NCBI RefSeq assembly: GCF_000372745.1
Contig: NZ_KB889596.1
Location: 1 to 64,000 of the forward strand
From: Embleya scabrispora DSM 41855
Lineage (GTDB): Bacteria; Actinomycetota; Actinomycetes; Streptomycetales; Streptomycetaceae
Length of the DNA: 64,000 nucleotides
Reading direction: 5' to 3'
The notes under the pieces are model-generated. The model was given only the letters and a program-made list of their open reading frames with translations. It was not told where the DNA came from and searched no databases. Shown here in pieces: positions 16,186-25,067 of the stretch (the stretch's first letter is position 1; each line of letters opens with the position of its first letter). The position numbers and the translations under genes were made by a program.

Positions 16186-17031
16186 ATGCCCACCTTCGAA
16201 ACACCCGAGCCGATCTTCGCCACCGTCGAGCTGACGGTCGGCACCCTGCGGATCAGCGCGAGCGACCGCACCGACACGGTCGTCGACGTTCGGCCCGGCG
16301 ACGCGTCGCACGGCGCCGACGTACAGGCGGCCGAACAGATCTCGGTCGACTTCCGCGCGGGCCGCCTGTCGGTGAAGTCACCCCGAAACAAGTCCCGTTC
16401 CTTCTTCGGGCGCACCCCCTCGGTCGATGTGACGATCGAACTGCCCACCGGCTCCCGGATCGAGGGCAGGGCCGCCACGGCGGACATCCACGCCGAGGGC
16501 CGGATCGGCAAGGCCGGCTTCACCGTCGCCGCCGGCAACATCCGGCTGGACCGGACCGGCGCGCTGAAGCTGAACTGCACCAGCGGCGACGTCACGGTGG
16601 CCCACTCGGTCGGGCACACCGACGTCACCACCGCGGCCGGCGAGATCCGGATCGACAAGATCGACGGCACGGCGGTGGTCCGCAACACCTCCGGCCGCAT
16701 CGCGCTCGGCGCGGTGACCGGCGAACTGCGGCTGAACACCACGATCGGCGACATCACCGTCGACCGCGCGCTGGCCGGCGTCGGCGCCAAGTCGGTGTCC
16801 GGCGACGTCCGGATCCGCGAAGTGGTGCACGGCGCGGTTCGTTTGGAGACCGCGTCCGGCGAACTGGAGGTCGGCATCCGCAAGGGCACCGCTGCCTGGC
16901 TGGACCTGGCCTCGCCGGTCGGCCGGGTGCACAACTCGCTGACCTCGGCCGACGGCCCCGCGGCGACCGACGACACCGTCGAGGTACGCGCCCGCACGCT
17001 GTCCGGCGACATCGTGATCCGCCGCTCCTGA
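16186..17031 (+). CDS. DUF4097-family beta-repeat protein
   Basis: Protein of 281 residues made of repeated short beta-strand units from about residue 70 onward (IEGRAATADIHAEGRIGKAGFTVAAGNIRLDRTGALKLNCTSG, VTTAAGEIRIDKIDG, SGRIALGAVTGELRLNTTIGDI). This is the right-handed beta-helix pattern of DUF4097/adhesin-like proteins. It has no signal peptide or membrane anchor, so it is likely cytosolic. The ATG at 16186 follows CCAGGACGGGGTGCC. It is downstream of the HicB-like gene, separated by the MITE; the pairing of these two genes is something I recall from other actinomycetes. Function unknown. Confidence 0.85.
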   Translation: MPTFETPEPIFATVELTVGTLRISASDRTDTVVDVRPGDASHGADVQAAEQISVDFRAGRLSVKSPRNKSRSFFGRTPSVDVTIELPTGSRIEGRAATADIHAEGRIGKAGFTVAAGNIRLDRTGALKLNCTSGDVTVAHSVGHTDVTTAAGEIRIDKIDGTAVVRNTSGRIALGAVTGELRLNTTIGDITVDRALAGVGAKSVSGDVRIREVVHGAVRLETASGELEVGIRKGTAAWLDLASPVGRVHNSLTSADGPAATDDTVEVRARTLSGDIVIRRS

Positions 17032-17083
17032 CCCGCCCCACCGACCCGCTCCGCGCCGACGCGCGCAGCGGAGAGGAGCAACC

Positions 17084-17296
17084 ATGTGGGCCGCACGGGA
17101 AATGTCGGGCGGAATCTGGCCGTTGCCGCATCCGGTACCGCTGCCGCTGCTGTGCGCGGTGCTGATCCTGGCCGCGCTGGCACCCCTGGAGCGCCGGCGC
17201 CGGCATCGGGCGGTCGCCCACCGACGGACCACTGTCCGAACGACACGCGCAACGCGGCTAAATGTCGGAATTCACGACAGCCCCGGCGGAACATGA
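17084..17296 (+). CDS. Small membrane protein, 70 aa
   Basis: Short gene with an excellent ribosome site (GGAGAGGAG, 6 bases before ATG at 17084). It encodes a short N-terminus, a hydrophobic helix (PLPLLCAVLILAALAPL, residues about 19-35) and an Arg-rich tail. The strong ribosome site and position in a same-strand run favour a real gene, but no family is recognised. It ends 46 bases before the HhH gene. Confidence 0.45.
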   Translation: MWAAREMSGGIWPLPHPVPLPLLCAVLILAALAPLERRRRHRAVAHRRTTVRTTRATRLNVGIHDSPGGT

Positions 17297-17342
17297 GACC
17301 CGAACTCGGACACCAGCCGCCTCGATCCCGCAGGGAGCATCC

Positions 17343-17567
17343 ATGCCCGTGACCGCCGATCTCGACAAGCTGCTCGACAAGGCATACGAGAACAAGACCT
17401 TGAGCGAAGTCCTCGCCGCGCCCGTCGCCGGGTTGGCCGGAATCACCGACGCGCATGCCGAGCACCTCGCGTCGCTGAAGATCACCACCATCGGCGACCT
17501 CGGTCGCAACAAGCACTTCCGCTGGGCCGCATCGCTCGCCGACCTCCAGGACAGCGGCGCCAAGTAG
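17343..17567 (+). CDS. Small helix-hairpin-helix-like protein
   Basis: Protein of 74 residues: MPVTADLDKLLDKAYENKTLSEVLAAP, then VAGLAGITDAHAEHLASLKITTIGDLGRNKHFRWAASLADL. The second half resembles a helix-hairpin-helix unit (VAGLAGITDAHAEHLASLKITTIGDL), the fold used for DNA or protein contact. The ATG at 17343 follows CAGGGAGCATCC. It is plausibly co-transcribed with the 70-aa gene and the DUF4097 gene. Molecular role unknown. Confidence 0.75.
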   Translation: MPVTADLDKLLDKAYENKTLSEVLAAPVAGLAGITDAHAEHLASLKITTIGDLGRNKHFRWAASLADLQDSGAK

Positions 17568-17697
17568 CCGTCCACGGTGCACCACCGAGTGCCCGCGCCC
17601 GGCCGGACGGGGCCGCCGCGCGGGCCGCGCCGCGGTTCGGCCACACCGCCGCCCCCACCCCGGCCCGGTCCCGTACCCGCCTTCCCGCGGCCCGGTC

Positions 17698-19260
17698 TCA
17701 ACCGGCGTGGTCGCTCTCCAGCGCCAACAGCAGATCCACCCGGTCCCGGGCCGAGAACAGGTCCCGACCGGTCAGATCGCGGACCCGGCCCATCCGTTGA
17801 TGCAACGCGCTGACGTGTACGCCCAGCATCTGGGCGCAGCGCTGCCAGGCTCCGTTCGCGGCCAGGAAGGCGGCGAGTGTGCCGATCAGGTCGGTGCCGT
17901 GTTCGGCGTCGTAGGCGCGCAGGCCACCCAGGACCCGATCGGCGAACGCGCTGCGGACCGGCCCGGGTACGGCCGCCAGCAGCGCCGGATAGGCGTCGAT
18001 CTCCGGCCCCGCGGCCACCGTGAGCCGGCCCGGGCGCGCCCATGCGAGGTCCCGCGCGCCCCTGGCCTGGGCCAGAGCCGCCGCCCATGTGGGGGACGTC
18101 CCGGCAACCCCGATCGCCACCCGCTCGGTGCCGAGCAGCGGTTCCCACCAGTGCGCCGCGCGCTCGAACGCCGCAGCGATCCGGGCCGCGGCGCCCGCTC
18201 CGGTCCCGGCCGAGCAGAACACGACCGACTCGGCCTTGCCGCAGGCCACCACCCACCGCGCCGCGGGATCCGCCCCGAGGACCCGCTCCATCAGGTCCAC
18301 CACGAGCCGCCCGGTCGCCGGGTCCGCGCCGTCGCCGGCCGCACAGCACACGATCGGCGCCGCGTCCGGCCCGATGCCGGCCGCACCCAGGCGGGCCCGG
18401 ACCGTCTCCGCGGCCGCGGCCGACTCGACCAGGTCGACCAGTTCCCATGCGTGCGCGCGCTCCACGGTCAGCCGCTCCGCACGCCGCGCGCCGCCGAGCA
18501 GCAGCAGGTCGGCGGCCTGGGCGAGCGCGTCGTCCTCCGTGCGGTCACCGGCGCAGACGAGGTATCCCGCGAACGCCGGTCCCCGCCCGAGCGCGAACAC
18601 CGTCTCGCCGGCGATCACCGCGGGCAGCCGCGCCGCCGCGAGTGCGCCGCGGGCGATCTCGACCGGATCGGCCGCGACCCACGCGACGTCCGGCCCACCC
18701 GCCGACGCACCGGCGAGCACCCGCCCCGCGGGCGTCACCACCCGGCACGCCACGCCGAGTTCGCGGGCGAGCAGGTCCAGCAGGTCGTGCGTGTCCGCGC
18801 CCTCGGCCAACGCCGTGATCAGCCGACGCTGCCGACTCGGCAGCCGGCCCGTGGCCGGTCCGTGTTCGGCCGCGACCCGATGCGCGACCACCTCGGCGAT
18901 CCGCACCGCAGAGGCCGCGCGCGGCGCCAACAGTAGCGGCAGGCCGGCTCGCGCACAGGATTCGACCAGCGCGTACGGCACCTCGTCGGGGGCCGGTTCG
19001 ACGTCGTCGACCCCGTCGCGGGCCTCGGGCACCACCACGACCGCCGCCGCGCCGGCCGCCGTGAGCGCTCGCGCGAGCCCCCCGTGGTCGGCGCCGTACA
19101 CGTCCGCGTGCGACACCACGAGTTCGCCGCCGATCAGGCCCCCGCCGGGGTCGACCGGATCGGCGGCGGACACCCGAAGCACCTCGCGCGCGAGCCCCTC
19201 CGTACCCGCCAGCAGGGCCAATCGCAGCTCGGGCATGCCCAACAGATCCTCGACCCGCAC
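17698..19260 (-). CDS. PucR-family transcriptional regulator
   Basis: Regulator of 520 residues. The N-terminal PucR (purine catabolism) ligand domain at about 1-120 starts VRVEDLLGMPELRLALLAG and contains GGLIGGELVVSHAD. A central GGDEF-related/CdaR-like region follows, and the C-terminal HTH_30 at about 455-515 reads LIGTLAAFLAANGAWQRCAQMLGVHVSALHQRMGRVRDLTGRDL. The GTG at 19260 is chosen because homologues start at this motif; the open frame runs further upstream but is non-coding in character. Family members activate catabolic genes for purines, amino acids or related compounds. No catabolic gene is adjacent, so the target is unknown. Confidence 0.9.
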   Translation of the reverse strand: MRVEDLLGMPELRLALLAGTEGLAREVLRVSAADPVDPGGGLIGGELVVSHADVYGADHGGLARALTAAGAAAVVVVPEARDGVDDVEPAPDEVPYALVESCARAGLPLLLAPRAASAVRIAEVVAHRVAAEHGPATGRLPSRQRRLITALAEGADTHDLLDLLARELGVACRVVTPAGRVLAGASAGGPDVAWVAADPVEIARGALAAARLPAVIAGETVFALGRGPAFAGYLVCAGDRTEDDALAQAADLLLLGGARRAERLTVERAHAWELVDLVESAAAAETVRARLGAAGIGPDAAPIVCCAAGDGADPATGRLVVDLMERVLGADPAARWVVACGKAESVVFCSAGTGAGAAARIAAAFERAAHWWEPLLGTERVAIGVAGTSPTWAAALAQARGARDLAWARPGRLTVAAGPEIDAYPALLAAVPGPVRSAFADRVLGGLRAYDAEHGTDLIGTLAAFLAANGAWQRCAQMLGVHVSALHQRMGRVRDLTGRDLFSARDRVDLLLALESDHAG

Positions 19261-19511
19261 CGCCGTGCCCCCAAGCCTTCGCCCATCATGTTGCGATGAT
19301 CGTATGAACACGGAGCGATGCGGACACGACGCTTCCGCTGGTTCCTCTGCACCACCGCTGTCCGAAAAGCACCGAACCGTACGAATCAACGGCCACGAAC
19401 GGGCACTCCACACCCGGCGGGCAACGCCCCGGACGCGGACGAAATCCGGCCCCGCTCACCGGGTCCGGCGGGCCCGGACACGCTGGGACCACCGTCGCGG
19501 GCCGAGCCCGC

Positions 19512-20465
19512 TCAGTCGTACGCCCGAGCGATCGCCGTCGCCGCCTCGGCGACCGTTCGGCGTGCCTCGGGCGGGTCCAGCACCTGCACGTCCGTGCCGA
19601 ACTGGAGCAGTTGACGGACCGCGCCCAGTGCCGGGTAGCCCAACTCGACCGTCACCCACTCGGCATCGTGCTCCTGCGGCGGCCCGATCAGCCAGGCTCC
19701 GATGATCCGCACGAACATGTCCTGCCGGGTCCGTCGCACCCGGGCCCGGATCCGCACCGCCACCGGCTGCTCGTCGATGCCCCGGCGCAACGCATGCCAC
19801 ACCTGGGCCAGTTCGACTCCGGCCCGGCGTCGCACCGGGTCCTCGGTGACGGTGAGCCCGGTGAGCCGATCCGTGTGGAACAACCGCGGTGTCCCGTCCC
19901 GATCCGCGACCAGGTACCACGTTCCCGCCTTGGCCACCAACCCGTACGGGTCGACCGTGTACGTCCGAGGCGTCTTGGACCCGCTGCGCCGATAGCGGAT
20001 CCGCAACCGCCGGTCCGCGAAAACCGCATCCTGCAACGCCTCCACGTCCACCGCCGGTCGCGGTCCCACCATCCACCGCTGCGGGTCGATCAGCACCCGA
20101 CGGGTCATCTCCTCGGCGGCGGGCCGATACGGCGCGGGCAGCGCGACCATCACCTTGCGCAGCGCCGAGCCGAGTGCGCCGTCCAGGCCGAGCGCCGCGT
20201 GCGTGCCCTGCTCGGCGAGCACGAACAGGGCGCGGGCCTCGTCCGAGGTGAGCCCGGTGACGTCGGTCCGGAACCCGGGCAGCAGCGAGATCCCGCCGTG
20301 CCGACCGCGCTCGGCGTATACCGGCACCCCGGCCGTGGACAGCGCCTCGACGTCGCGGTAGATGGTCCGCGTCGACACCTCCAACCGCTCGGCCAACTCG
20401 GCCGCCGGCACCCGGCCGCGAGTCTGGAGAAGCAACAGGATGGAAAGCAGCCGATCGGATTTCAC
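19512..20465 (-). CDS. WYL-domain transcriptional regulator (YafY-like)
   Basis: Protein of 317 residues. The N-terminal HTH_11 winged helix (residues 1-60) reads VKSDRLLSILLLLQTRGRVPAAELAERLEVSTRTIYRDVEALSTAGVPV. A WYL domain at about 135-230 contains RLRIRYRRSG, VDPYGLVAKAGTWYLVADRDG and LFHTDRL. A C-terminal WCX extension at about 230-310 contains VRIRARV and ELGYPALGAVRQLLQFGTDVQVL. WYL regulators bind nucleic-acid-type or other small ligands and often control stress or defence genes. The GTG at 20465 starts the HTH. It has no partner on its strand. Confidence 0.93.
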   Translation of the reverse strand: MKSDRLLSILLLLQTRGRVPAAELAERLEVSTRTIYRDVEALSTAGVPVYAERGRHGGISLLPGFRTDVTGLTSDEARALFVLAEQGTHAALGLDGALGSALRKVMVALPAPYRPAAEEMTRRVLIDPQRWMVGPRPAVDVEALQDAVFADRRLRIRYRRSGSKTPRTYTVDPYGLVAKAGTWYLVADRDGTPRLFHTDRLTGLTVTEDPVRRRAGVELAQVWHALRRGIDEQPVAVRIRARVRRTRQDMFVRIIGAWLIGPPQEHDAEWVTVELGYPALGAVRQLLQFGTDVQVLDPPEARRTVAEAATAIARAYD

Positions 20466-20658
20466 ACCCTCAAGGATGCGCCCTCGCCGCGGCGTGAACG
20501 GATCAACCCGTCGGGGCGCCGCCCCGAACCGACCGTCCGCCCGCGCGCACCCGCCGGACCGTGACCAACCGTTCCACCCCCGACCGCTCGCCGTCCGCAT
20601 CGATGCGCGCCCCGTGCGCCGGCTGCCCGATCCCGCCGCCGATGCGACCGTTGAAGCC

Positions 20659-20916
20659 ATGGAACGCCCGAACGTGCGCATCGTCATCGACGACAGCCCC
20701 CTGCGCCCGCATATCGACGCGGCCGTGCTGTCCAGGGTGGACGCCGCGACCCGGGCGCACTACGAGCGGGCCGTGGAGCACGCGCTGGAGCAGGCCGCGC
20801 TCGCCTGGCAGGCCCGCGACTTCGTCGCGTTTCGTCGCCAACTCGCCGTCCTGGCGCAGACGGTCACCGACATCCAGCGCCTGAGCACGACCGGCCCCCA
20901 CCGCGCCGACCACTGA
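20659..20916 (+). CDS. Hypothetical protein, 85 aa
   Basis: Short protein with N-terminal beta-prone MERPNVRIVIDDSPLRPHIDAAVLSRVDA and a long amphipathic helix ARAHYERAVEHALEQAALAWQARDFVAFRRQLAVLAQTVTDIQRL. No membrane or signal segment. Codon bias is good, and the ATG at 20659 follows GTTGAAGCC with a poor ribosome site. It ends next to the DoxX pseudogene on the other strand. No family recognised. Confidence 0.5.
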   Translation: MERPNVRIVIDDSPLRPHIDAAVLSRVDAATRAHYERAVEHALEQAALAWQARDFVAFRRQLAVLAQTVTDIQRLSTTGPHRADH

Positions 20917-20922
20917 GCAACC

Positions 20923-21269
20923 TCAGCTCGAAGCCAACCGAAGCACCAGGGCCGCGACCGCGACGAGGCCGAACACCGCCGCCGGAGCGGCCGCGTAGTC
21001 GCGCACCCGCAGGTGCGCCTACACCGCGCCGACGAAGTACAGGATCAGCCCGATCGCGGCGGCGACCCCCAGCCCGGGCACGGCCAGGCCGGCCAACAGA
21101 CCGAGCGCGCCGGCCGCCTTGGCCGACGCCGGCCCCGGGAACCAACCGTCCGGCACGCCCAGCGTCCGCAGCCGCGCCACGATGCCTCCCGACGGGTGAT
21201 GGTGATCACCGCGGACGCGGTGAGTACGACGGCGAACAGGGCGCTGACCACGGCGTAGCCGATGAACAC
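20923..21269 (-). pseudogene. DoxX-family membrane protein, broken
   Basis: Read with corrections, this is a DoxX-like four-helix membrane protein: VFIGYAVVSALFAVVLTASAVITIT in one frame, then ARLRTLGVPDGWFPGPASAKAAGALGLLAGLAVPGLGVAAAIGLILYFVGAV in the next frame, an in-frame TAG at 21021-21019, then AHLRVRDYAAAPAAVFGLVAVAALVLRLASS. So there is one frameshift near 21190 and one stop. The GTG at 21269 would be the start. It is divergent from the XRE/MmyB regulator, a common arrangement in which the regulator controls the DoxX gene. Either a true pseudogene or sequencing error. Confidence 0.8.
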
Positions 21270-21427
21270 GGGACCTCGATGCCACGGAAGGGACGAAAAG
21301 CGTCCGGCCGAAGCCCGGCCGACGCGCTGCTCACCGTGCTCGGTCGGCCGGTGTCGAGGAAGGCCGTACCGAGACAGGCACCGCCGGGGCCACGATCGCA
21401 CCGCCCGCTCGCCATAGACTGCGGGCC

Positions 21428-22276
21428 GTGAGCGAGAACGAACTTGGCACATACCTCCGCGACCGCCGCGCGGCGGTCCGGCCCGCCGACGTCGGGCTTC
21501 CCGGCGGCGCCCGGCGGCGCGCCCCGGGCCTGCGCCGGTCCGAGTTGGCGACCCTGGCGGGGGTCAGCGTCGAGTACCTCGCACGGCTGGAGCAGGGCCG
21601 CGACCGCCGCCCCTCCGGCCAGGTCCTGGCGGCGCTGGCGGACGCACTCCGGCTGACCTCGGACGAGCGCGTGCATGTGCGCCGACTGGCCAAGGCCGCC
21701 GCGGGCGAGACGTTCCCGTGCCCGGGCGGGCAACCGCCGGCGCGGACCGTGCGACCCACCGTGCGCGCGCTCTTGGACCGACTGGAGCCGGCCCCGGCGC
21801 TGCTGGTCAACCGGCTCGGCGACGTGCTCGCCTTCACCAACGGCTACGAGCGCCTCGCCCGCCCGCTGGGCATCCTGGACGACGAGCAACCCAACCTCGC
21901 CCGCTACGTGTTCACCGACGCCCGGGCACGTGCGGCCTATCCCGACTGGGAGCGCATAGCCGACGACCACGCCGCGATCCTGCGGGTGGCGGCCGTGTTC
22001 GACGATCCGTACGTACAGGACTTCCTCGACGGCCTGGCCGTCGAGGCCGGCACCGCGTTCACCGCCCGCCTGGCCGCGCCCGCCACGCCGCCCCGCCGGG
22101 TCGGCGTCGAGCGCCTGGCCCATCCGGAGGCGGGTGAACTACGCCTGGAGCGCGAGATCCTCGACCTGGCGGACGTCGACCAGACCCTGGTCGTCTACCT
22201 GCCCGTCGACGAGCCCACCTCGGCCGCGCTGGACCACCTCACCGGCCGGCACCCGGGCGCGCTGCGCGCGGTCTGA
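21428..22276 (+). CDS. XRE-family regulator with MmyB-like ligand domain
   Basis: Protein of 282 residues. The HTH at residues about 5-75 reads LGTYLRDRRAAVRPADVGLP, PGLRRSELATLAGVSVEYLARLEQGRDRRPSGQVLAALADALRL. The C-terminal MmyB-like (PAS-fold) domain at about 105-270 has VRALLDRLEPAPALLVNRLGDVLAFTNGYERLARPLG and RFVFTDAR-type elements (ARYVFTDARARAAYPDWERIADD). This type is the most common actinobacterial one-component family with a fatty-acid-like ligand pocket. GTG start at 21428. It faces the broken DoxX gene across 158 bases; the probable target is that gene or itself. Confidence 0.94.
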   Translation: MSENELGTYLRDRRAAVRPADVGLPGGARRRAPGLRRSELATLAGVSVEYLARLEQGRDRRPSGQVLAALADALRLTSDERVHVRRLAKAAAGETFPCPGGQPPARTVRPTVRALLDRLEPAPALLVNRLGDVLAFTNGYERLARPLGILDDEQPNLARYVFTDARARAAYPDWERIADDHAAILRVAAVFDDPYVQDFLDGLAVEAGTAFTARLAAPATPPRRVGVERLAHPEAGELRLEREILDLADVDQTLVVYLPVDEPTSAALDHLTGRHPGALRAV

Positions 22277-22291
22277 CCCGGCCGGCGGGGC

Positions 22292-22316
22292 CCGGCAGGC
22301 GCGCGTTGCCTGCCGG
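22292..22316. terminator. Hairpin between convergent genes
   Basis: CCGGCAGGC at 22292-22300 pairs perfectly with GCCTGCCGG at 22308-22316 around a 7-base loop. It lies 16 bases after the XRE gene stop and before the convergent L,D-transpeptidase stop at 22403, so it could end transcripts from both sides. Confidence 0.55.
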
Positions 22317-22402
22317 TCGTCGAACGCATCGCCGCCCTCGACCGGCCCGGCGATCACGGGCCGGCGAACGGACCGGCCGGGGCGGCGACCCGAACCCGCC
22401 CG

Positions 22403-23080
22403 TCACGTCCCGGGCTTGCGCCCGTACACGTACACCTCGTCGCCCGTGTGCAGCAGTCCCCAGTACGCCTGAGCGTCCTCCGGCCGCATGTTGACGCAGC
22501 CGTGCGAGCCCGGCGGTGAGGTGATCGCACCGTCGATCGCGTGGAACGCGATGCCGCCGTCGAAGAATTGGCTGTACGGCATCGCCACGTCGTAGAGCGT
22601 GGACCAGTGGTTCTTCGCGCGGTAGTAGACCTTGTGCAGGCCGGTACGGGTCTCGAAGCCGTCCCGTCCGGAGCGGATGGCGACCGGCCCGTGGATCCGC
22701 TTCGCGCCGTCCTGGATCCAGCTGACCTGCCGGCCCAGGTCCACGCACGCGATCCGACCGACGTCGGTCGGGCATTCCCCCTCGGTACCCGTGCGCTGGA
22801 GCGCGCGATGGGTGACGGGGCCCGCGTACCCGGCCGCCGGGCGAATGCCGTGCTCCTGCTGGTAGGTCCGGATGGCTCGGCAGTCGGCGGTGGACTGCCG
22901 GCCGTCCACCGGGAGCCCCAACGCCTTCTCGACCTGGCGCTGATACGTCCCGGTCCGCGCCGTACACGCGGAGGGCCCCGCGCTCGCCGGCCCGGCGAGG
23001 ACGACGCTCAGCGGCACCACCACGGCGGTCGCGGCCACCGCCGCCCCCGCTCGACGACACACACGCGTGAATACACTCAT
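22403..23080 (-). CDS. Secreted L,D-transpeptidase
   Basis: Exported protein of 225 residues. The signal peptide spans residues 1-34 (RR, then AVAATAVVVPLSVVLAG, cleavage after ASA). A Cys-containing peptidoglycan-binding-like region (about 45-95, ALGLPVDGRQSTADCRAIRTYQQEHGI) precedes the YkuD catalytic domain with H180 (IAFHAIDG) and H193/C195 in GSHGCVNM. The enzyme makes 3-3 crosslinks or attaches groups to peptidoglycan in the cell wall. The ATG at 23080 follows GAGGGGAGACCG. Monocistronic. All catalytic residues are present. Confidence 0.94.
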   Translation of the reverse strand: MSVFTRVCRRAGAAVAATAVVVPLSVVLAGPASAGPSACTARTGTYQRQVEKALGLPVDGRQSTADCRAIRTYQQEHGIRPAAGYAGPVTHRALQRTGTEGECPTDVGRIACVDLGRQVSWIQDGAKRIHGPVAIRSGRDGFETRTGLHKVYYRAKNHWSTLYDVAMPYSQFFDGGIAFHAIDGAITSPPGSHGCVNMRPEDAQAYWGLLHTGDEVYVYGRKPGT

Positions 23081-23609
23081 CGGTCTCCCCTCGAGTCGTA
23101 CGCTCGCCCGCCTGCTCGTGCGGCACGCCCGTACGCCGGTCACCGGCGGGTGCGCAGGCTTCTACGCTCCGTCAGTCTGACGCAGAGTCAACAATGCCGC
23201 ACCTCCACCGGCGCACCGGTTGGTCACGATCCGACGCGACGCCACGAAAGCGGCCGATATGCGCCGATTTGTCGCCGAGTTCACCGATCGGCCCGCGCGC
23301 CGGCGCAACCGGCGGAGCCCCCGCCCCGGCTCGACGCGCGCTCCGCCGCGACCGCCTCACGAGTGCAAGGTCCGCACTCACGAACCGACTTCGCCTCCAC
23401 GGCCACCAAGGCAGCCGAACGTCGCGGTCACCGAGTGCACTTCGGGAACCGCAGGGCGGGCGCCGGGTGCCCACGGCACCGCCCGGCGATCCGACCCACT
23501 GGCCGCGCACCTCGGCGCCCGCCCGTTGCCGGCGCGGCGGGTCGGCGGACCGGCCCGCGCGCGGCCGCATTCCCCTTCGGTCGTCGCGGGTTCGCGGTCG
23601 CTTCATATC
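23081..23609. other. Gene-poor interval of 529 bases with AGTGC dyads
   Basis: Between the L,D-transpeptidase start and the MFS stop I see no convincing gene; open frames are Arg/Pro-rich. Within it, GAGTGC (23361-23366) and GCACTC (23374-23379) form a dyad with a 7-base spacer, and AGTGCACT at 23434-23441 is a perfect palindrome of the same core. These resemble TetR-type half-sites, but no regulator gene adjoins. Confidence 0.35.
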
Positions 23610-25067
23610 TCAACCCGCACCTTCCGCCGCCGCAGGGGAATGCCCGCCGACCCCGGTCGGCACCAGCACCAGCGCGACCACCGCCGCCACCACGAGCAGG
23701 CCGCCCGCCGCGCCCAGGGCGACCGCGTAGCCGTGTGCGAGTTCCCGCTTCGAGGCGCCGCCGTTCGGGCCGGTGACCGACGCGGCCAGGGTGACCAGGG
23801 CGGCCAGGCCGATCGAACCGCCGATCTGCCGCGAACTGTTGATCAAGCCACCCGCCATCCCGGCCTCGTGCACGGGCACCCCGGCGGTCGCGGCGGTGCC
23901 CAGCGGCACGAAGCACAAACCGGCACCGATGCTCGCGACCAGCGACGGGCCCAGGATCGAGCGCAGGAACGTGCCGTCGACGTCGAACGCGAGCCCGAAC
24001 CAGGCGAACCCGACCGCCACGAGCGCACCGCCCAGCCCCAGCAGCCGGCCGAGCCCGAGGCGGGCCACCGTCCTGGTCGCCAGCACCGAGCCGATCACGA
24101 TCCCGCCGGAGAACGGCACGAAGGCCGCGCCGGCGGCGGCCGGTCCGTAGCCCAGCACCTGCTGGAGGTAGAGCGAGGTGAAGTAGAACGCGGCGAACTG
24201 ACCGGAAAACAGCAGCATCATGAACAGGTTCGCGCCGAGCACGGGCCGGTGGGTCAGCAGGCCCATCCGCAACAGCGGCTCGGCGGCCCTCAGTTCGACC
24301 AGTACGAAGGCCGTGAGCAGCACCGCCGCCGCCGCGAGCGTACCGATGGTCACGAACGACCCCCAACCCTGCCGCTCGGCCCGCACCACTCCCAGGACCA
24401 AAGTGGTCGCCCCCGCGGTGACCAGCAGCGCGCCGGCCGGATCGAGCCGGGGTGCCCGGCCGGGCTCGGGTCGATCGGCCGGCAGTCGCAGCGTGGCGAG
24501 CAGCGCGAAGGCGACGATCGGCACATTGATCAGCATGACCGCCTGCCAACCCACCGATTCGGTGAGCAGCCCCCCGATCAGCACCCCGAACGCGCCGCCG
24601 GCCGCGGCGGTCGCGCCCCACCACCCGAGCGCCCTCGACCGGGCGGGCCCGGCCGGGAACGTCACCGTGATCAGCGCGAATGCCACCGGTGCGAGCGCGG
24701 CGGCGCCCACCCCCTGCACCGCGCGCGCGGCGATCAGCGCCCCGGGCGACGTCGCCAGGCCACCCGCGAGACCGGCCAGGCCGAAGACGGTCAGACCCGC
24801 GACGAGCGTACGGCGACGCCCGATCAGGTCGCCGATCCGGCCGCCGAGCATCAGCAGCCCGCCGAAACTCAACGCATAGGCGTTCACCACCCACGGCAGC
24901 CCGTCGGCGCCGAAGCCCAGGTCGTCCCGGATGTCCGGCAGGGCCACGTTGACCACCGACATGTCCAGCGCGACGGTGAACTGCACGGTCAGCACCACGA
25001 CCAGCGACATCCGGGTGGCACGCGACATCCGGCCCGGCTCGGCCGGCGCTTCGGTCGTGGCGGTCAC
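23610..25067 (-). CDS. MFS transporter, DHA2 (14-helix) drug exporter
   Basis: Membrane protein of 485 residues with about 14 hydrophobic helices. DHA2 marks are VQFTVALDMSVVNVALPDIRDDLGF (motif D1), WVVNAYALSFGGLLMLGGRIGDLIGRRRTL (motif A) and the helix-5 motif C region (AAAGGAFGVLIGGLL). It exports drugs by proton antiport. The GTG at 25067 overlaps the TGA of the upstream cupin gene by 4 bases, so both are translated together. Divergent from the TetR gene at 25610; the twin palindromes between them are the expected TetR operators. Confidence 0.94.
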   Translation of the reverse strand: MTATTEAPAEPGRMSRATRMSLVVVLTVQFTVALDMSVVNVALPDIRDDLGFGADGLPWVVNAYALSFGGLLMLGGRIGDLIGRRRTLVAGLTVFGLAGLAGGLATSPGALIAARAVQGVGAAALAPVAFALITVTFPAGPARSRALGWWGATAAAGGAFGVLIGGLLTESVGWQAVMLINVPIVAFALLATLRLPADRPEPGRAPRLDPAGALLVTAGATTLVLGVVRAERQGWGSFVTIGTLAAAAVLLTAFVLVELRAAEPLLRMGLLTHRPVLGANLFMMLLFSGQFAAFYFTSLYLQQVLGYGPAAAGAAFVPFSGGIVIGSVLATRTVARLGLGRLLGLGGALVAVGFAWFGLAFDVDGTFLRSILGPSLVASIGAGLCFVPLGTAATAGVPVHEAGMAGGLINSSRQIGGSIGLAALVTLAASVTGPNGGASKRELAHGYAVALGAAGGLLVVAAVVALVLVPTGVGGHSPAAAEGAG

